Shown here one piece after another: positions 1 through 6,941 of a stretch of DNA of 8,342 nucleotides. The DNA lies in contig JAPLGH010000039.1 of NCBI GenBank assembly GCA_026390285.1, forward strand, positions 1 to 8,342. Direction: 5' to 3'. This DNA comes from Caldisericota bacterium. GTDB taxonomy: Bacteria; Caldisericota; Caldisericia; Cryosericales; Cryosericaceae. A program made the position numbers and the translations under genes. The first letter of the stretch is position 1. Each line of letters starts with the position of its first letter. Below the pieces are notes generated by a model. That model was not told the origin of the DNA. It was given only the letters and a program-made list of their open reading frames with translations, and ran no database searches.

Positions 1-1009
1 GCTGTGGCGGCCAACCGTCGTCTGGGCACAGAAGTTCCGTATCGAAGACACGAGCCAGGAAGAGTCGATGGACTCCTGGTTCCTTGACCTCCTCCACCAC
101 TCGCACATCCTGCGCTGGATAGGCGCTGCAAGCTCCTCCGTGGGCCGCACGTTCGCCAGCCTGATTTCAAGGTTTTTTCGGCACGCCCCTCGCACCATGC
201 CGGGCAGCTCTCCTGTTGCTTCTGTTCCCAGGCAACATGGAGTGTCAAACCGCCCCTCTGTCTCCGTCGTCCTTTCTCGCATCCTGTTCTTCCTGCTGGC
301 AGCCGGACTGACCTTCGCCCTTGCCCAGGTCGTCCGCCTCCTCATGTCCGTTCGCATCGGTGAATGGCTGCAGCTGCTGAGGAGCGATCTCCTGACCCTG
401 GCACGCGTCACCGTGGCCATTGCCCTCGGGACCCTGTGGACGTTGCCCGTCGGTCTGCGCATCGGACTCTCGCCAAAGCTGTCGAGGATCATGCAGCCAA
501 TCGTCCAGGTCGCTGCATCGTTCCCCGCACCAATGCTGTTCCCGACCGTGATCCTCTTGCTGTCTCTGCTCAGAGTACGTATCGGCTTCGGCAGTGTCGT
601 GCTCATGCTGCTCGGCACCCAATGGTACATCCTGTTCAACGTCATTGCCGGCGCACAGGCTATCCCGTCGGACCTCAAAGAGGCTGCTGCCAGCTACCGT
701 GTCACCGGCAGGCAACGCTTCTGGTCGCTGTATCTGCCGGCCATCTTTCCCTACCTTGTGACAGGCTGGGTGACAGCGACAGGTGGGGCCTGGAACGCCA
801 GCATTGTGGCCGAGATTGTGACGTTCCGCGGCGAAACCCTCAGGGCGCAGGGGATCGGATCTCTCATCAGTGAGGCCGCATTCGGCGCCAACTTCGCCGA
901 ACTGGCCGCTGCAATCCTCATCATGGCGCTAACCGTCGTGCTCATCAACCGCTTCGTGTGGCGCAGGCTGTATGCCGTCGCCAGCACGCAGTACAACCTC
1001 AGCAAGTAG
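1..1009 (+). CDS. Duplicated ABC anion-transporter permease (5' truncated by window)
   Basis: This is the membrane permease of an ABC importer of the nitrate/sulfonate/taurine class, probably of the duplicated-permease type (COG4986-like). The frame is open from base 2, so the ATG at 68 is internal and the true start lies upstream. The first visible residues, LWRPTVVWAQKFRIE, resemble the C-terminus, VWRRLYAVASTQYNLSK. I read them as the end of a first permease half. A low-complexity linker follows (about 130-270), then a second half with a hydrophobic helix at about 278-343 and several more. The cytoplasmic EAA coupling loop that docks on the ATPase starts at 680 (EAAASYRVTG, ending in LP about 15 residues later). 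The stop is ten bases before the ATPase start, which indicates an operon. The substrate cannot be told from the sequence. The binding protein is not in the window. The permease family is secure; the duplication is well supported but half of it is unseen. Confidence 0.88.
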   Translation, partial: LWRPTVVWAQKFRIEDTSQEESMDSWFLDLLHHSHILRWIGAASSSVGRTFASLISRFFRHAPRTMPGSSPVASVPRQHGVSNRPSVSVVLSRILFFLLAAGLTFALAQVVRLLMSVRIGEWLQLLRSDLLTLARVTVAIALGTLWTLPVGLRIGLSPKLSRIMQPIVQVAASFPAPMLFPTVILLLSLLRVRIGFGSVVLMLLGTQWYILFNVIAGAQAIPSDLKEAAASYRVTGRQRFWSLYLPAIFPYLVTGWVTATGGAWNASIVAEIVTFRGETLRAQGIGSLISEAAFGANFAELAAAILIMALTVVLINRFVWRRLYAVASTQYNLSK

Positions 1010-1016
1010 AGGAGGT
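1010..1016 (+). promoter_or_regulatory. Ribosome binding site of the ABC ATPase
   Basis: AGGAGGT lies directly after the permease stop codon and just before the ATG at 1020. It decides that start over the upstream in-frame ATG at 972, which lies inside the permease gene. The spacing is short (3-4 bases). The arrangement fits translational coupling of permease and ATPase. Confidence 0.75.
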
Positions 1017-1019
1017 CCC

Positions 1020-2315
1020 ATGGAAGACTCTCTGCAACAGTCCGTCCTGCTCTCGAGTGAGAACGTCACTCAGCTTTTCCCGATGCCCAACGGAAACATG
1101 GTGACTGTCCTGGACAACATCAGCATGGACATCCGAAAGGGAGAGATCATTTGCCTCCTGGGCCCCTCGGGCTGTGGCAAATCGACGTTCCTGCGCATCC
1201 TGGCCGGCCTCATGCGGCCCACGAGCGGCAAAGTGCTCGCTCGTGGCAAGGAGATGACAGGCCTGACGCCGGGCGTCGGCATGGTTTTCCAGATGTTCGC
1301 CCTCTTCCCCTGGATGACCGTGAGCGAGAACATCCAGTCCGTCCTCGTCCCTTTGCAGCTCCCACGTGAGGAAGTTCAACACCGCGTCGGCACGGTGATC
1401 AAGATGGTCGGTCTCGAGGGTTTCGAAGAGGCGTATCCACGGGAGATCTCGGGCGGCATGAAGCAGCGTGTGGGCATCGCGCGCGGTCTTGCGGTACAAC
1501 CTGAACTGCTGTTCATGGACGAACCGTTCAGTGCAGTGGACGCTTTGACCGCGGAGTCGCTCCGCACAGACTTGGTCGACATCTGGGATGAAGCCGATGG
1601 CCAACCGGCGTCCATCGTCATGGTCAGCCATGACATCAAGGAAGTCGTCTATATGGCCGATCGTATCGTTGTCTTCTCGGCGAACCCGGGGCGCATTCGT
1701 ACAATCGTCCAGAACAAGCTGGCACGACCTCGCGACTACCGGGCTCCGGAATTCCTGGCGATGGTCGACTACCTCCACGACATCATTACCACGAACGAAC
1801 TGCCCGACATCCCCCCTGCAGCTGTGAACATTCCCGCGCAACCTGTCTATGAACCACTTCCGCCCGTCTCGTCGGGTGACGTCGTCAGCTTTGTCGAATA
1901 CCTGGACTCACATGGCGGCCAGGGCGACGTGTTCGTTCTGGCTCACGAGTTCGGCAAGGAATTCAGCGACCTCATCAACATCGTCAAGGCTGCCGAGATG
2001 CTGGATTTCATCGATACGCCAAAACAGCGCACTGTGCTTACGCCCCTCGGGCACCGCTTCTCGGACATGGACACCGAAGACCAGAAAGTCGTCTGGAAAC
2101 AGCAAATCCTGACGCTCAGCATCTTCAAGACCATTCATGCAGAAGTTCAGGTATCCCGGAATGGCACCATGCTCGACGACGAGGTCCAGGACCGCCTGGC
2201 GGAGCTGCTGCCCAACGAAAACCCGGAGTTCACCTTCCACACCTTCATCAACTGGGCACGTTTTGGCAATCTGCTGGCATTCGACGAGGACTCGGACGAG
2301 GTGTCGCTCCAATAA
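1020..2315 (+). CDS. ABC anion-transporter ATPase with C-terminal AAA-associated domain
   Basis: This is the cytoplasmic ATPase that powers the adjacent permease; 431 residues from the ATG at 1020. The nucleotide-binding domain fills residues 10-235. Walker A is GPSGCGKST (48-56), the Q-loop glutamine is Q91, the signature is ISGGMKQR (143-150), Walker B is LLFMDE (163-168), the D-loop is SAVD (171-174) and the switch histidine is H204. The signature reads ISGGM rather than LSGGQ, a tolerated variant in nitrate/sulfonate-type ATPases. A proline-rich linker (about 262-283) leads to an acidic, mixed helix/strand domain (about 288-425). I assign this to the AAA-associated C-terminal domain (PF09821-like) that accompanies duplicated anion permeases. 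That extension makes the protein much longer than a simple ATPase of about 260 residues. A role in sensing or gating is inference. No terminator is evident after the stop. Confidence 0.9.
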   Translation: MEDSLQQSVLLSSENVTQLFPMPNGNMVTVLDNISMDIRKGEIICLLGPSGCGKSTFLRILAGLMRPTSGKVLARGKEMTGLTPGVGMVFQMFALFPWMTVSENIQSVLVPLQLPREEVQHRVGTVIKMVGLEGFEEAYPREISGGMKQRVGIARGLAVQPELLFMDEPFSAVDALTAESLRTDLVDIWDEADGQPASIVMVSHDIKEVVYMADRIVVFSANPGRIRTIVQNKLARPRDYRAPEFLAMVDYLHDIITTNELPDIPPAAVNIPAQPVYEPLPPVSSGDVVSFVEYLDSHGGQGDVFVLAHEFGKEFSDLINIVKAAEMLDFIDTPKQRTVLTPLGHRFSDMDTEDQKVVWKQQILTLSIFKTIHAEVQVSRNGTMLDDEVQDRLAELLPNENPEFTFHTFINWARFGNLLAFDEDSDEVSLQ

Positions 2316-2372
2316 GACCTGCCGTTTGCAGCGCCACGCAGTCGGACCCCCCTCAAGAACGGGAATCTCGGG

Positions 2373-2399
2373 TTGACAGAACACACAAGGCTATATAAT
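2373..2399 (+). promoter_or_regulatory. Sigma70-like promoter for hppA
   Basis: A perfect -35 box TTGACA (2373-2378) and a perfect -10 box TATAAT (2394-2399) are separated by 15 bases, two shorter than the optimal 17. Transcription would begin at about 2405-2408, giving a leader of about 65 bases before the hppA ATG at 2471. The rest of the gap 2316-2470 shows no strong terminator. Confidence 0.7.
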
Positions 2400-2449
2400 T
2401 ACTCGTTGTCGGTTTGCTGGCAGGAGGGCGTCATTTGGTTCCCCCTGGG

Positions 2450-2462
2450 TCCAGACTCTGGA
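2450..2462 (+). repeat. 13-base palindrome overlapping the hppA Shine-Dalgarno
   Basis: TCCAGA and TCTGGA are perfect inverted arms around a single C. The right arm overlaps the GGAGG (2460-2464) that serves the ATG at 2471. It could be a protein binding site in DNA, or chance. The centre is too short for an intrastrand hairpin using all six pairs. Confidence 0.3.
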
Positions 2463-2470
2463 GGCACGAA

Positions 2471-4421
2471 ATGAAACTACTGATCATTCCTGTCGTTGCC
2501 GGCCTTACCTGCATTGGAGCAGCACTCTATCTGTTCCTCAGACTAAGAGCAGCCAAGATCTCCTCGCCGAAAATGAGCGAAATCGGCAGCTACATAGCAA
2601 TTGGAGTACGAGCATACCTTTCTCGCCAGCTCCGGGCAATCCTGCTCGTCACTCCTATCGTAGCAATCGTTCTAGGCTTCACGCTGAATATCTGGCTCGC
2701 AGTCACGTTCGTGCTCGGCGTCTTCACCTCGCTGATTACAGCATACATGGGTATGAGCGCGTCCACCCGAGCAAACGTCAAGACCGCAGACGATGCGACC
2801 CGATCGGTGACCACCGCGTTCCACACGGCTGTCTTCGGTGGATCCATCATGGGGTTCTCGATCACGGGATTCAGCCTTGTCGTGCTGTCCGTGCTCTACC
2901 TGTTGTTCAAGAATCCAAACCCCCTCGTCGGCTTTGGATTCGGTGCCAGCCTGGCATGGAGGCATTTATACCAAAGCAGCCGACATCGGAGCAGATCTGG
3001 TCGGCAAGATCGAGGCGAATATCCCTGAGGACGACCCACGCAACCCAGCTGTTGTCGCCGACTTAGTCGGCGACAACGTAGGTGACTGCGCCGGCAGAGG
3101 TGCAGACCTGTTCCAGACGTTCTCAGATGATATCGTCACCGGTATGGTCGTTGCTCTCACGCTGGTTCCCAAGTACGGAGGCGCTGTGCTCTTCTTCCCC
3201 CTGCTCCTCCAGTCGGCCGGCCTTGCTGCTTCGATGCTTGGCGTCCTCTCCATACGGTTCTTCGACCGAAGCAAGCCCGAGACCGCCTTCTACTGGGGCA
3301 TGGCTGTGACCACAGTCTTTGCGGTGCTCGGCTCCTTCCTGGTCAGCCATTTCCTGGTCCACGACATGGCCCTCTTCATCGGCACCTGTCTGGGCGTCGC
3401 AACCACCCTTGTGTCTTCGATCATCACACGGTACTACGCGGGTTCGTCGGGAAAACCGGTCCACGACATTGCCGAGGCATCCAAGCGCGGCGTGGCCTTG
3501 AACGTCATCACAGGACTCTCCGCTGGTCTGCAGAGCCCGCTCGCATCAATCATTATGATTGTCATCGCTGTCGCAGCAGCATACTTCATCTCCGGCGGCT
3601 CGCTGCTGGCAATCGTCGCTGTCAATATCGGTACCGATTTGCTCATCGGCTACATCATGACAGCCGATGCCTTCGGTCCGATCACTGACAACGCATCGGG
3701 TATCGCAGAGATGTCAGGAGCGCACGAGCAGGTCGTGCGTTCGCTGTCACAGCTCGATTCAGTCGGCAACACCATGAAGGCGACGACCAAGGCCTACGCC
3801 ATGTCGTCCGGCACGATAACGTCGTTCGTTCTGTTCTCGACGTACTTCTCCATTGTTGGTCTCAAGACGATGAACGTGATGGAGCCCTACTCCATTGCAT
3901 TCATTCTCCTCGGCACCTGCCTTCCGTACCTCATCAGTTCGCTGACCATCGGCTCGGCAGCCAAGACAGCAATGCTCATGGTCGACGAAGTCCGCCGCCA
4001 GTTCAGGACCATCCCTGGCATCCTGAAGGGTGAAGCAAACCCAGACTATGCGACCTGTATCGACATCTCGACGCGCAACGCCCTCAAGGAGATGATCCTT
4101 CCGGGCGTCATCAGTATCGCCGTGCCGATTTTCGTGGGACTAGTGTTCGGTCACTCGGCACTCGGTGCGCTCCTCATCGGAGCAGTAATCAGCTCAGCCC
4201 TGCTGGGGCCATTCTTCAACAACACGGGCACAGCCTTCGACAACGCGAAGAAACTCATCGAAGACAGTGGACGCAAGGGTTCCTTCGAACATCAGGCAGC
4301 CGTTGCAGCAGACACCGTCGGCGATCCACTCAAGGACGTGGCAGGACCTGCTCTGCTCATCTTCATGAAGCTCATCGGCATGGCCGCCCTGCTCATCGCA
4401 GGGATCAAACCGTTGTTCTAG
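2471..4421 (+). pseudogene. hppA: Membrane-bound H+-translocating pyrophosphatase, K+-independent type, frame broken
   Basis: Ion-pumping pyrophosphatases of this family hydrolyse cytoplasmic PPi and move H+ or Na+ across the membrane. The start is ATG 2471, with GGAGG six bases upstream. The first frame runs 161 matching residues, ending GFGFGASL at 2953, then leaves the family pattern and stops at 3028. Homology resumes one frame over at 2958 (GGIYTKAADIGADLVGK) and continues to the stop at 4421. Preserved parts are EDDPRNP, DNVGD, GADLF (about 3096-3113), a DAFGPITDNASG block, DNAKK and DTVGDPLKD with its aspartates and lysine. The motif GNTMKATTK has Lys at 3777 and Thr at 3786, the K+-independent signature. 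Restoring about 20 bases would give about 656 residues, slightly short for the family. No other stop interrupts it, so either a recent mutation or an assembly error is possible. Several usually conserved positions are changed: the 6.53 glutamate is Gln and the 16.46 Asp/Asn is Leu. Confidence 0.85.
2953..2958 (+). other. Frameshift/deletion point in hppA
   Basis: The codon for Leu in GASL ends at 2953, and the Gly-Gly-Ile-Tyr-Thr-Lys stretch begins at 2958 in a different frame. Only four bases (gcat) lie between. From memory, Rhodospirillum and Thermotoga enzymes have eight residues here (of the form ISIFARLG, including a conserved Arg). So about 24 expected bases are replaced by 4, a loss of about 20, which breaks the frame. 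Confidence 0.8.
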
Positions 4422-4447
4422 CACAGACACGGCGCTATCGCCAGGAC

Positions 4448-4474
4448 GAGGCGGGGCATTACGGCTCTCGCCTC
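4448..4474 (+). terminator. Weak hairpin after hppA, possible terminator
   Basis: GAGGCG (4448-4453) can pair with CGCCTC (4469-4474) over a 15-base loop. No run of T follows, so intrinsic termination is doubtful. A smaller stem, GGCG/CGCC at 4431-4442, lies just upstream. Confidence 0.2.
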
Positions 4475-4504
4475 TTGTACGAATTCCTCCTCTTCTGGTA
4501 TAGT
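4475..4504 (+). promoter_or_regulatory. Sigma70-like promoter for the GIDE/BAM-domain gene
   Basis: A -35 box TTGTAC (4475-4480) and a -10 box TATAGT (4499-4504) are separated by 18 bases. Transcription would start at about 4511, leaving a short leader that contains the AGAGGAG ribosome binding site (4527-4533), six bases before the ATG at 4540. Confidence 0.55.
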
Positions 4505-4539
4505 ATCGTTATGTCGTGATGCCAGCAGAGGAGTGACCC

Positions 4540-5262
4540 ATGAATGTAGCCCAGTTCGTCAGCGGTTTGTTGCTTATCGTTCTCTCAGCAGGACTCTATT
4601 TCGCGTCCAGGTCGCGCAAATCACACGCCGGCCAGCTCAGCCAGGCACAGACACTGGACCTTCATCAGGCTGCGCAGGGCCGTTTCTACGGCAAGTTTCA
4701 GGGCTCCATTGTCGCCGACCAGACACTCACGACGCCGTATTCGGCTCGCCCAGCAGTCGCCTGGAGTGCGCACCTGGAGAGAGGGACCGAGGAGTCGGAC
4801 GAGGACGGCACCACGACGAAGTGGCAGACCGTGTGGTCGCAGTCTGCCACGACGCCGTTCCGGTTGAAGGGCGCAGGCGAGTTGTGGTTCGACGAGCGCG
4901 GCGGTATGCCCAATCAAGACGCGCCTTCGACCTTTGACCAGTACATCCACGACATCACGAACCCAATCATATTGCCGTATTTGCCCGGCAAAGGGTTCCT
5001 CGGACGCCTCAGCAAGCCAAATTTCCACGCCATCGAGACGTCGTTCGCCCCCGGCAGTCAGGCATTTTTCATCGGCCCTGTCGAGGCCGTCAACGGGTTC
5101 TGGGTCGCGCGCCGCGGCGAGGGCAAGGAATACAGCGTCCTGACCTGGAAGAGTGAACAGCAGGTCCGAAGCCGCATGAGTCGTGCCGGCACGATCTGGT
5201 GGTTGCTCAGCCTGGTCGCGTTCGCAGCAGGGATCCTCGCCATACTCATCTCGTTCAGCTAG
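4540..5262 (+). CDS. Two-TM membrane protein with GIDE/BAM-like domain, no RING
   Basis: A 240-residue protein with a hydrophobic N-terminal segment (about 4-22), a soluble region (about 30-212) and a second hydrophobic segment at the C-terminus (about 217-238). The soluble part resembles the GIDE domain (beside-a-membrane, BAM) of MULAN/MAPL-type E3 ligases and their prokaryotic relatives. The supporting pattern is TTPYSARPAVAWSAHLE (64-80), then W95, then TPFRLKGAGELW (105-116), then an E-x6-PG-x4-FIGPV stretch (166-181). Eukaryotic relatives carry a RING finger after the second helix. This one ends there with no cysteines at all, so it is not a ubiquitin ligase despite likely database names. 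The function in bacteria is unknown. It has its own promoter and ribosome binding site, and nothing nearby points to a partner. The start at 4540 is set by AGAGGAG six bases upstream. Domain assignment is by remembered pattern and moderately sure; the gene itself is secure. Confidence 0.8.
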   Translation: MNVAQFVSGLLLIVLSAGLYFASRSRKSHAGQLSQAQTLDLHQAAQGRFYGKFQGSIVADQTLTTPYSARPAVAWSAHLERGTEESDEDGTTTKWQTVWSQSATTPFRLKGAGELWFDERGGMPNQDAPSTFDQYIHDITNPIILPYLPGKGFLGRLSKPNFHAIETSFAPGSQAFFIGPVEAVNGFWVARRGEGKEYSVLTWKSEQQVRSRMSRAGTIWWLLSLVAFAAGILAILISFS

Positions 5263-5264
5263 CG

Positions 5265-5343
5265 TATCTGACCGCCCAGGAGTTGCTCAAGGAGGCCCTG
5301 CCCAAGGCCTCCGACAAGGAGATCTCGATCAAGCAGGTTCTAT
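5265..5343 (+). other. Coding-like stretch without a start, possible gene remnant
   Basis: In the frame of an ATG at 5199, which lies inside the preceding gene, bases 5265-5343 read YLTAQELLKEALPKASDKEI and onward. Codons are strongly GC-ending, and the peptide looks like a charged amphipathic helix plus strand. The frame stays open to a TAG at 5418-5420, but beyond about 5350 the translation looks random. No start with a credible ribosome binding site is visible. It may be a relic of a lost gene or chance. Confidence 0.2.
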
Positions 5344-5357
5344 TCGCGTCAGATTCG

Positions 5358-5391
5358 GGCGCCGGACGGACATCCGGACCCGCCTTCATTT
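5358..5391 (+). terminator. Possible bulged-hairpin terminator before pyk
   Basis: GGCGCCGGA (5358-5366) can pair with TCCGG (5373-5377) and, across a three-base bulge, with CGCC (5381-5384), over a six-base loop. It is followed by the T-rich TTCATTT (5385-5391). The stem is GC-rich but bulged and the T-tract is interrupted. It would end transcription from the preceding gene, or act as leader structure. Confidence 0.35.
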
Positions 5392-5416
5392 GTGCCAGAC
5401 GACGTTGGACTATCAT
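5390..5416 (+). promoter_or_regulatory. Weak candidate promoter for pyk
   Basis: TTGTGC (5390-5395) and TATCAT (5411-5416) are separated by 15 bases, a poor spacing. This is the best pair in the gap. Transcription would start at about 5423, next to the palindrome at 5426-5438. Confidence 0.3.
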
Positions 5417-5425
5417 GTAGTCGAG

Positions 5426-5438
5426 ACAGACAGTCTGT
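5426..5438 (+). promoter_or_regulatory. 13-base palindrome in the pyk leader, candidate operator
   Basis: ACAGAC and GTCTGT are perfect inverted arms around a single A. The site lies just downstream of the candidate -10 box and 21 bases before the pyk start, a position where a dimeric repressor could block transcription. No regulator gene is visible nearby. Confidence 0.35.
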
Positions 5439-5459
5439 GCCCTGACCATGGAGGAATAC

Positions 5460-6893
5460 ATGCCTGACAACATGAACGTCAAACGTACTAAGATTGTCGC
5501 GACACTTGGACCAGCCACGAATTCGGAGGAGATGATCTGGGCGCTCGCCGAGCGCGGCGTGGATGTCTTTCGGATCAACTTCTCGCACGGCACCGATGAA
5601 GAACAGCTTGCAACGATTGCCGCCGTGAAAAAGGTCCGCGGCGAACTCGGCTTGCCACTTGCCATCTTGCAGGACCTGCAGGGGCCGAAGATTCGCCTCG
5701 GTACCTTCAGTCAGGGCCCCTGCGAGGTCGCTACCGGAGATGTCTTCCGCCTTACAACGCGCATCGTGGACGGCAATGCAGAACTGACAAGCGTGGACTA
5801 TCCTGCACTCACCACTGAGGTACACCCCGGGGAACTTGTCTTCATCAATGACGGCCTGATTCGTCTCAAGGTACGCGAGATCGAGGGTGAGGCCATTGTA
5901 ACGGAAGTCCTGAAGGGAGGGACACTCTCGGACCACAAGGGGGTCAACTTCCCTCAGTCGGACCTCCATGTCCCATCCATGACGGAAAAGGACAAGTATG
6001 ACCTTCTCACCGGCCTGAGAGCGGGCGTCGACTATGTGGCCCTCTCGTTCGTGCGCACAGCTGATGATGTTCGCAAGCTCCGCACTCTCATGGAAACACA
6101 TGGAGCGCATGTCCCCATCATCGTCAAGGTGGAGAAGTGGCAAGCCGTCCAGAACATCGACAGTATCCTTGCCGTAGCAAACGGTATCATGGTCGCCCGG
6201 GGAGACCTCGGCGTCGAAATGCCCATCGAGGAAGTACCCCTGGTCCAGAAGAGGATCATTGCCCTGTGCAATCGAATGGGCAAGCCAGTCATCACGGCGA
6301 CGCAGATGCTCAATTCCATGGTCGAAAACCCATCTCCCACGCGGGCAGAGGTAACAGATGTGGCCAACGCCATCTTCGACGGCACAGACGCTGTCATGCT
6401 GAGCAACGAGACGGCGGTTGGCAAGTTTCCCGTGGAAACCGTCGAGATGATGGAACGCGTCATCACGACGACTGAGCGAAGCGAGATGTACTGGACTGCT
6501 ATGGAGGCCCGTGAGCCCGCGTGTGCATCGGACACGTCGGACGCCATCGCATATGCCGCCGTCCGCACGGCTCAGACTGTCGGCGCCAGGCTTATCGTCT
6601 GCGCGACAGAGTCGGGCAGGACATCGATCCTGATCTCGCGCTACCGCCCACGCACCCCCATCATTGCTCTCACGCCAAGCGACTTCGTCCAGCGCCGCCT
6701 TGCATTGTACTTCGGTATCATCCCGATGGTCGTCCAGCAGTTCGAGAGTGTCGACGATATCCTCCGTACGGCCGTCGCCATGTCACACGTGTCTCGCCTG
6801 GTACGACGAGGCGACAAAATCGTCATTACCGCGGGTTCGCATGCCGGTGTCGCCGGCAGTACAAATCTCATCAAAGTCGAGGATCTGGACTAG
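5460..6893 (+). CDS. pyk: Pyruvate kinase, K+-independent type
   Basis: Catalyses the last ATP-forming step of glycolysis, phosphoenolpyruvate + ADP to pyruvate + ATP, in the cytoplasm. It has 477 residues, the usual bacterial length. The start at 5460 is chosen over the in-frame ATG at 5448 because GGAGGA (5450-5455) sits five bases upstream of it. The barrel domain shows FRINFSHGT (37-45), QDLQGPKIR (71-79), IVKVEKWQAV (221-230, catalytic Lys223), ARGDLG (246-251, metal-binding E225/D249) and ITATQML (278-284). NPSPTRAEVTDVANA and DGTDAVMLSNET follow; SNET replaces the common SGET. The lid domain spans about 73-167. The C-terminal domain (about 345-477) ends in GSTNLIKVEDLD. L73, Q74, K77 and L80 match the Leu113/Gln114/Lys117 pattern of K+-independent pyruvate kinases in rabbit numbering; K+-dependent enzymes have Thr, Lys and Glu there. 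The function call is secure. Confidence 0.97.
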   Translation: MPDNMNVKRTKIVATLGPATNSEEMIWALAERGVDVFRINFSHGTDEEQLATIAAVKKVRGELGLPLAILQDLQGPKIRLGTFSQGPCEVATGDVFRLTTRIVDGNAELTSVDYPALTTEVHPGELVFINDGLIRLKVREIEGEAIVTEVLKGGTLSDHKGVNFPQSDLHVPSMTEKDKYDLLTGLRAGVDYVALSFVRTADDVRKLRTLMETHGAHVPIIVKVEKWQAVQNIDSILAVANGIMVARGDLGVEMPIEEVPLVQKRIIALCNRMGKPVITATQMLNSMVENPSPTRAEVTDVANAIFDGTDAVMLSNETAVGKFPVETVEMMERVITTTERSEMYWTAMEAREPACASDTSDAIAYAAVRTAQTVGARLIVCATESGRTSILISRYRPRTPIIALTPSDFVQRRLALYFGIIPMVVQQFESVDDILRTAVAMSHVSRLVRRGDKIVITAGSHAGVAGSTNLIKVEDLD

Positions 6894-6941
6894 GCTCGCT
6901 GCCTGAGCATTGCAAATCGACCGGTACGCATAGAATAACCT

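Noticed and set aside
364..873. Second + strand frame within the permease gene
   Set aside because: Arg/His/Pro-rich shadow of a frame that encodes typical permease helices and the EAA loop.
999..1841. Long antisense open frame (280 codons) opposite the ABC ATPase
   Set aside because: It mirrors GC-rich codons of a gene with complete ABC motifs, is rich in His, Asp and Arg with no fold pattern, and has no ribosome binding site.
2316..2372. Intrinsic terminator after the ABC ATPase
   Set aside because: Only 4-base stems such as CTGC/GCAG (2319-2331) are present, with no T-tract.
2838..2957. ATG at 2838 as the true start of a separate pyrophosphatase gene
   Set aside because: The residues before 2958 in that frame are unlike the family, while the other frame over the same bases matches it. 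The ATG is internal to one broken gene.
2940..2960. Programmed ribosomal frameshift in hppA
   Set aside because: No slippery heptamer or clear stimulatory structure is visible, and a slip would still leave out about seven conserved residues.
4533..4937. Alternative + strand frame over the GIDE-like gene
   Set aside because: Its start lies at the ribosome binding site of the real gene, and its product is a low-complexity Arg-rich shadow.
5349..6143. Antisense open frame (264 codons) opposite pyk
   Set aside because: Shadow of a well-conserved pyruvate kinase; the translation shows no recognisable domain.
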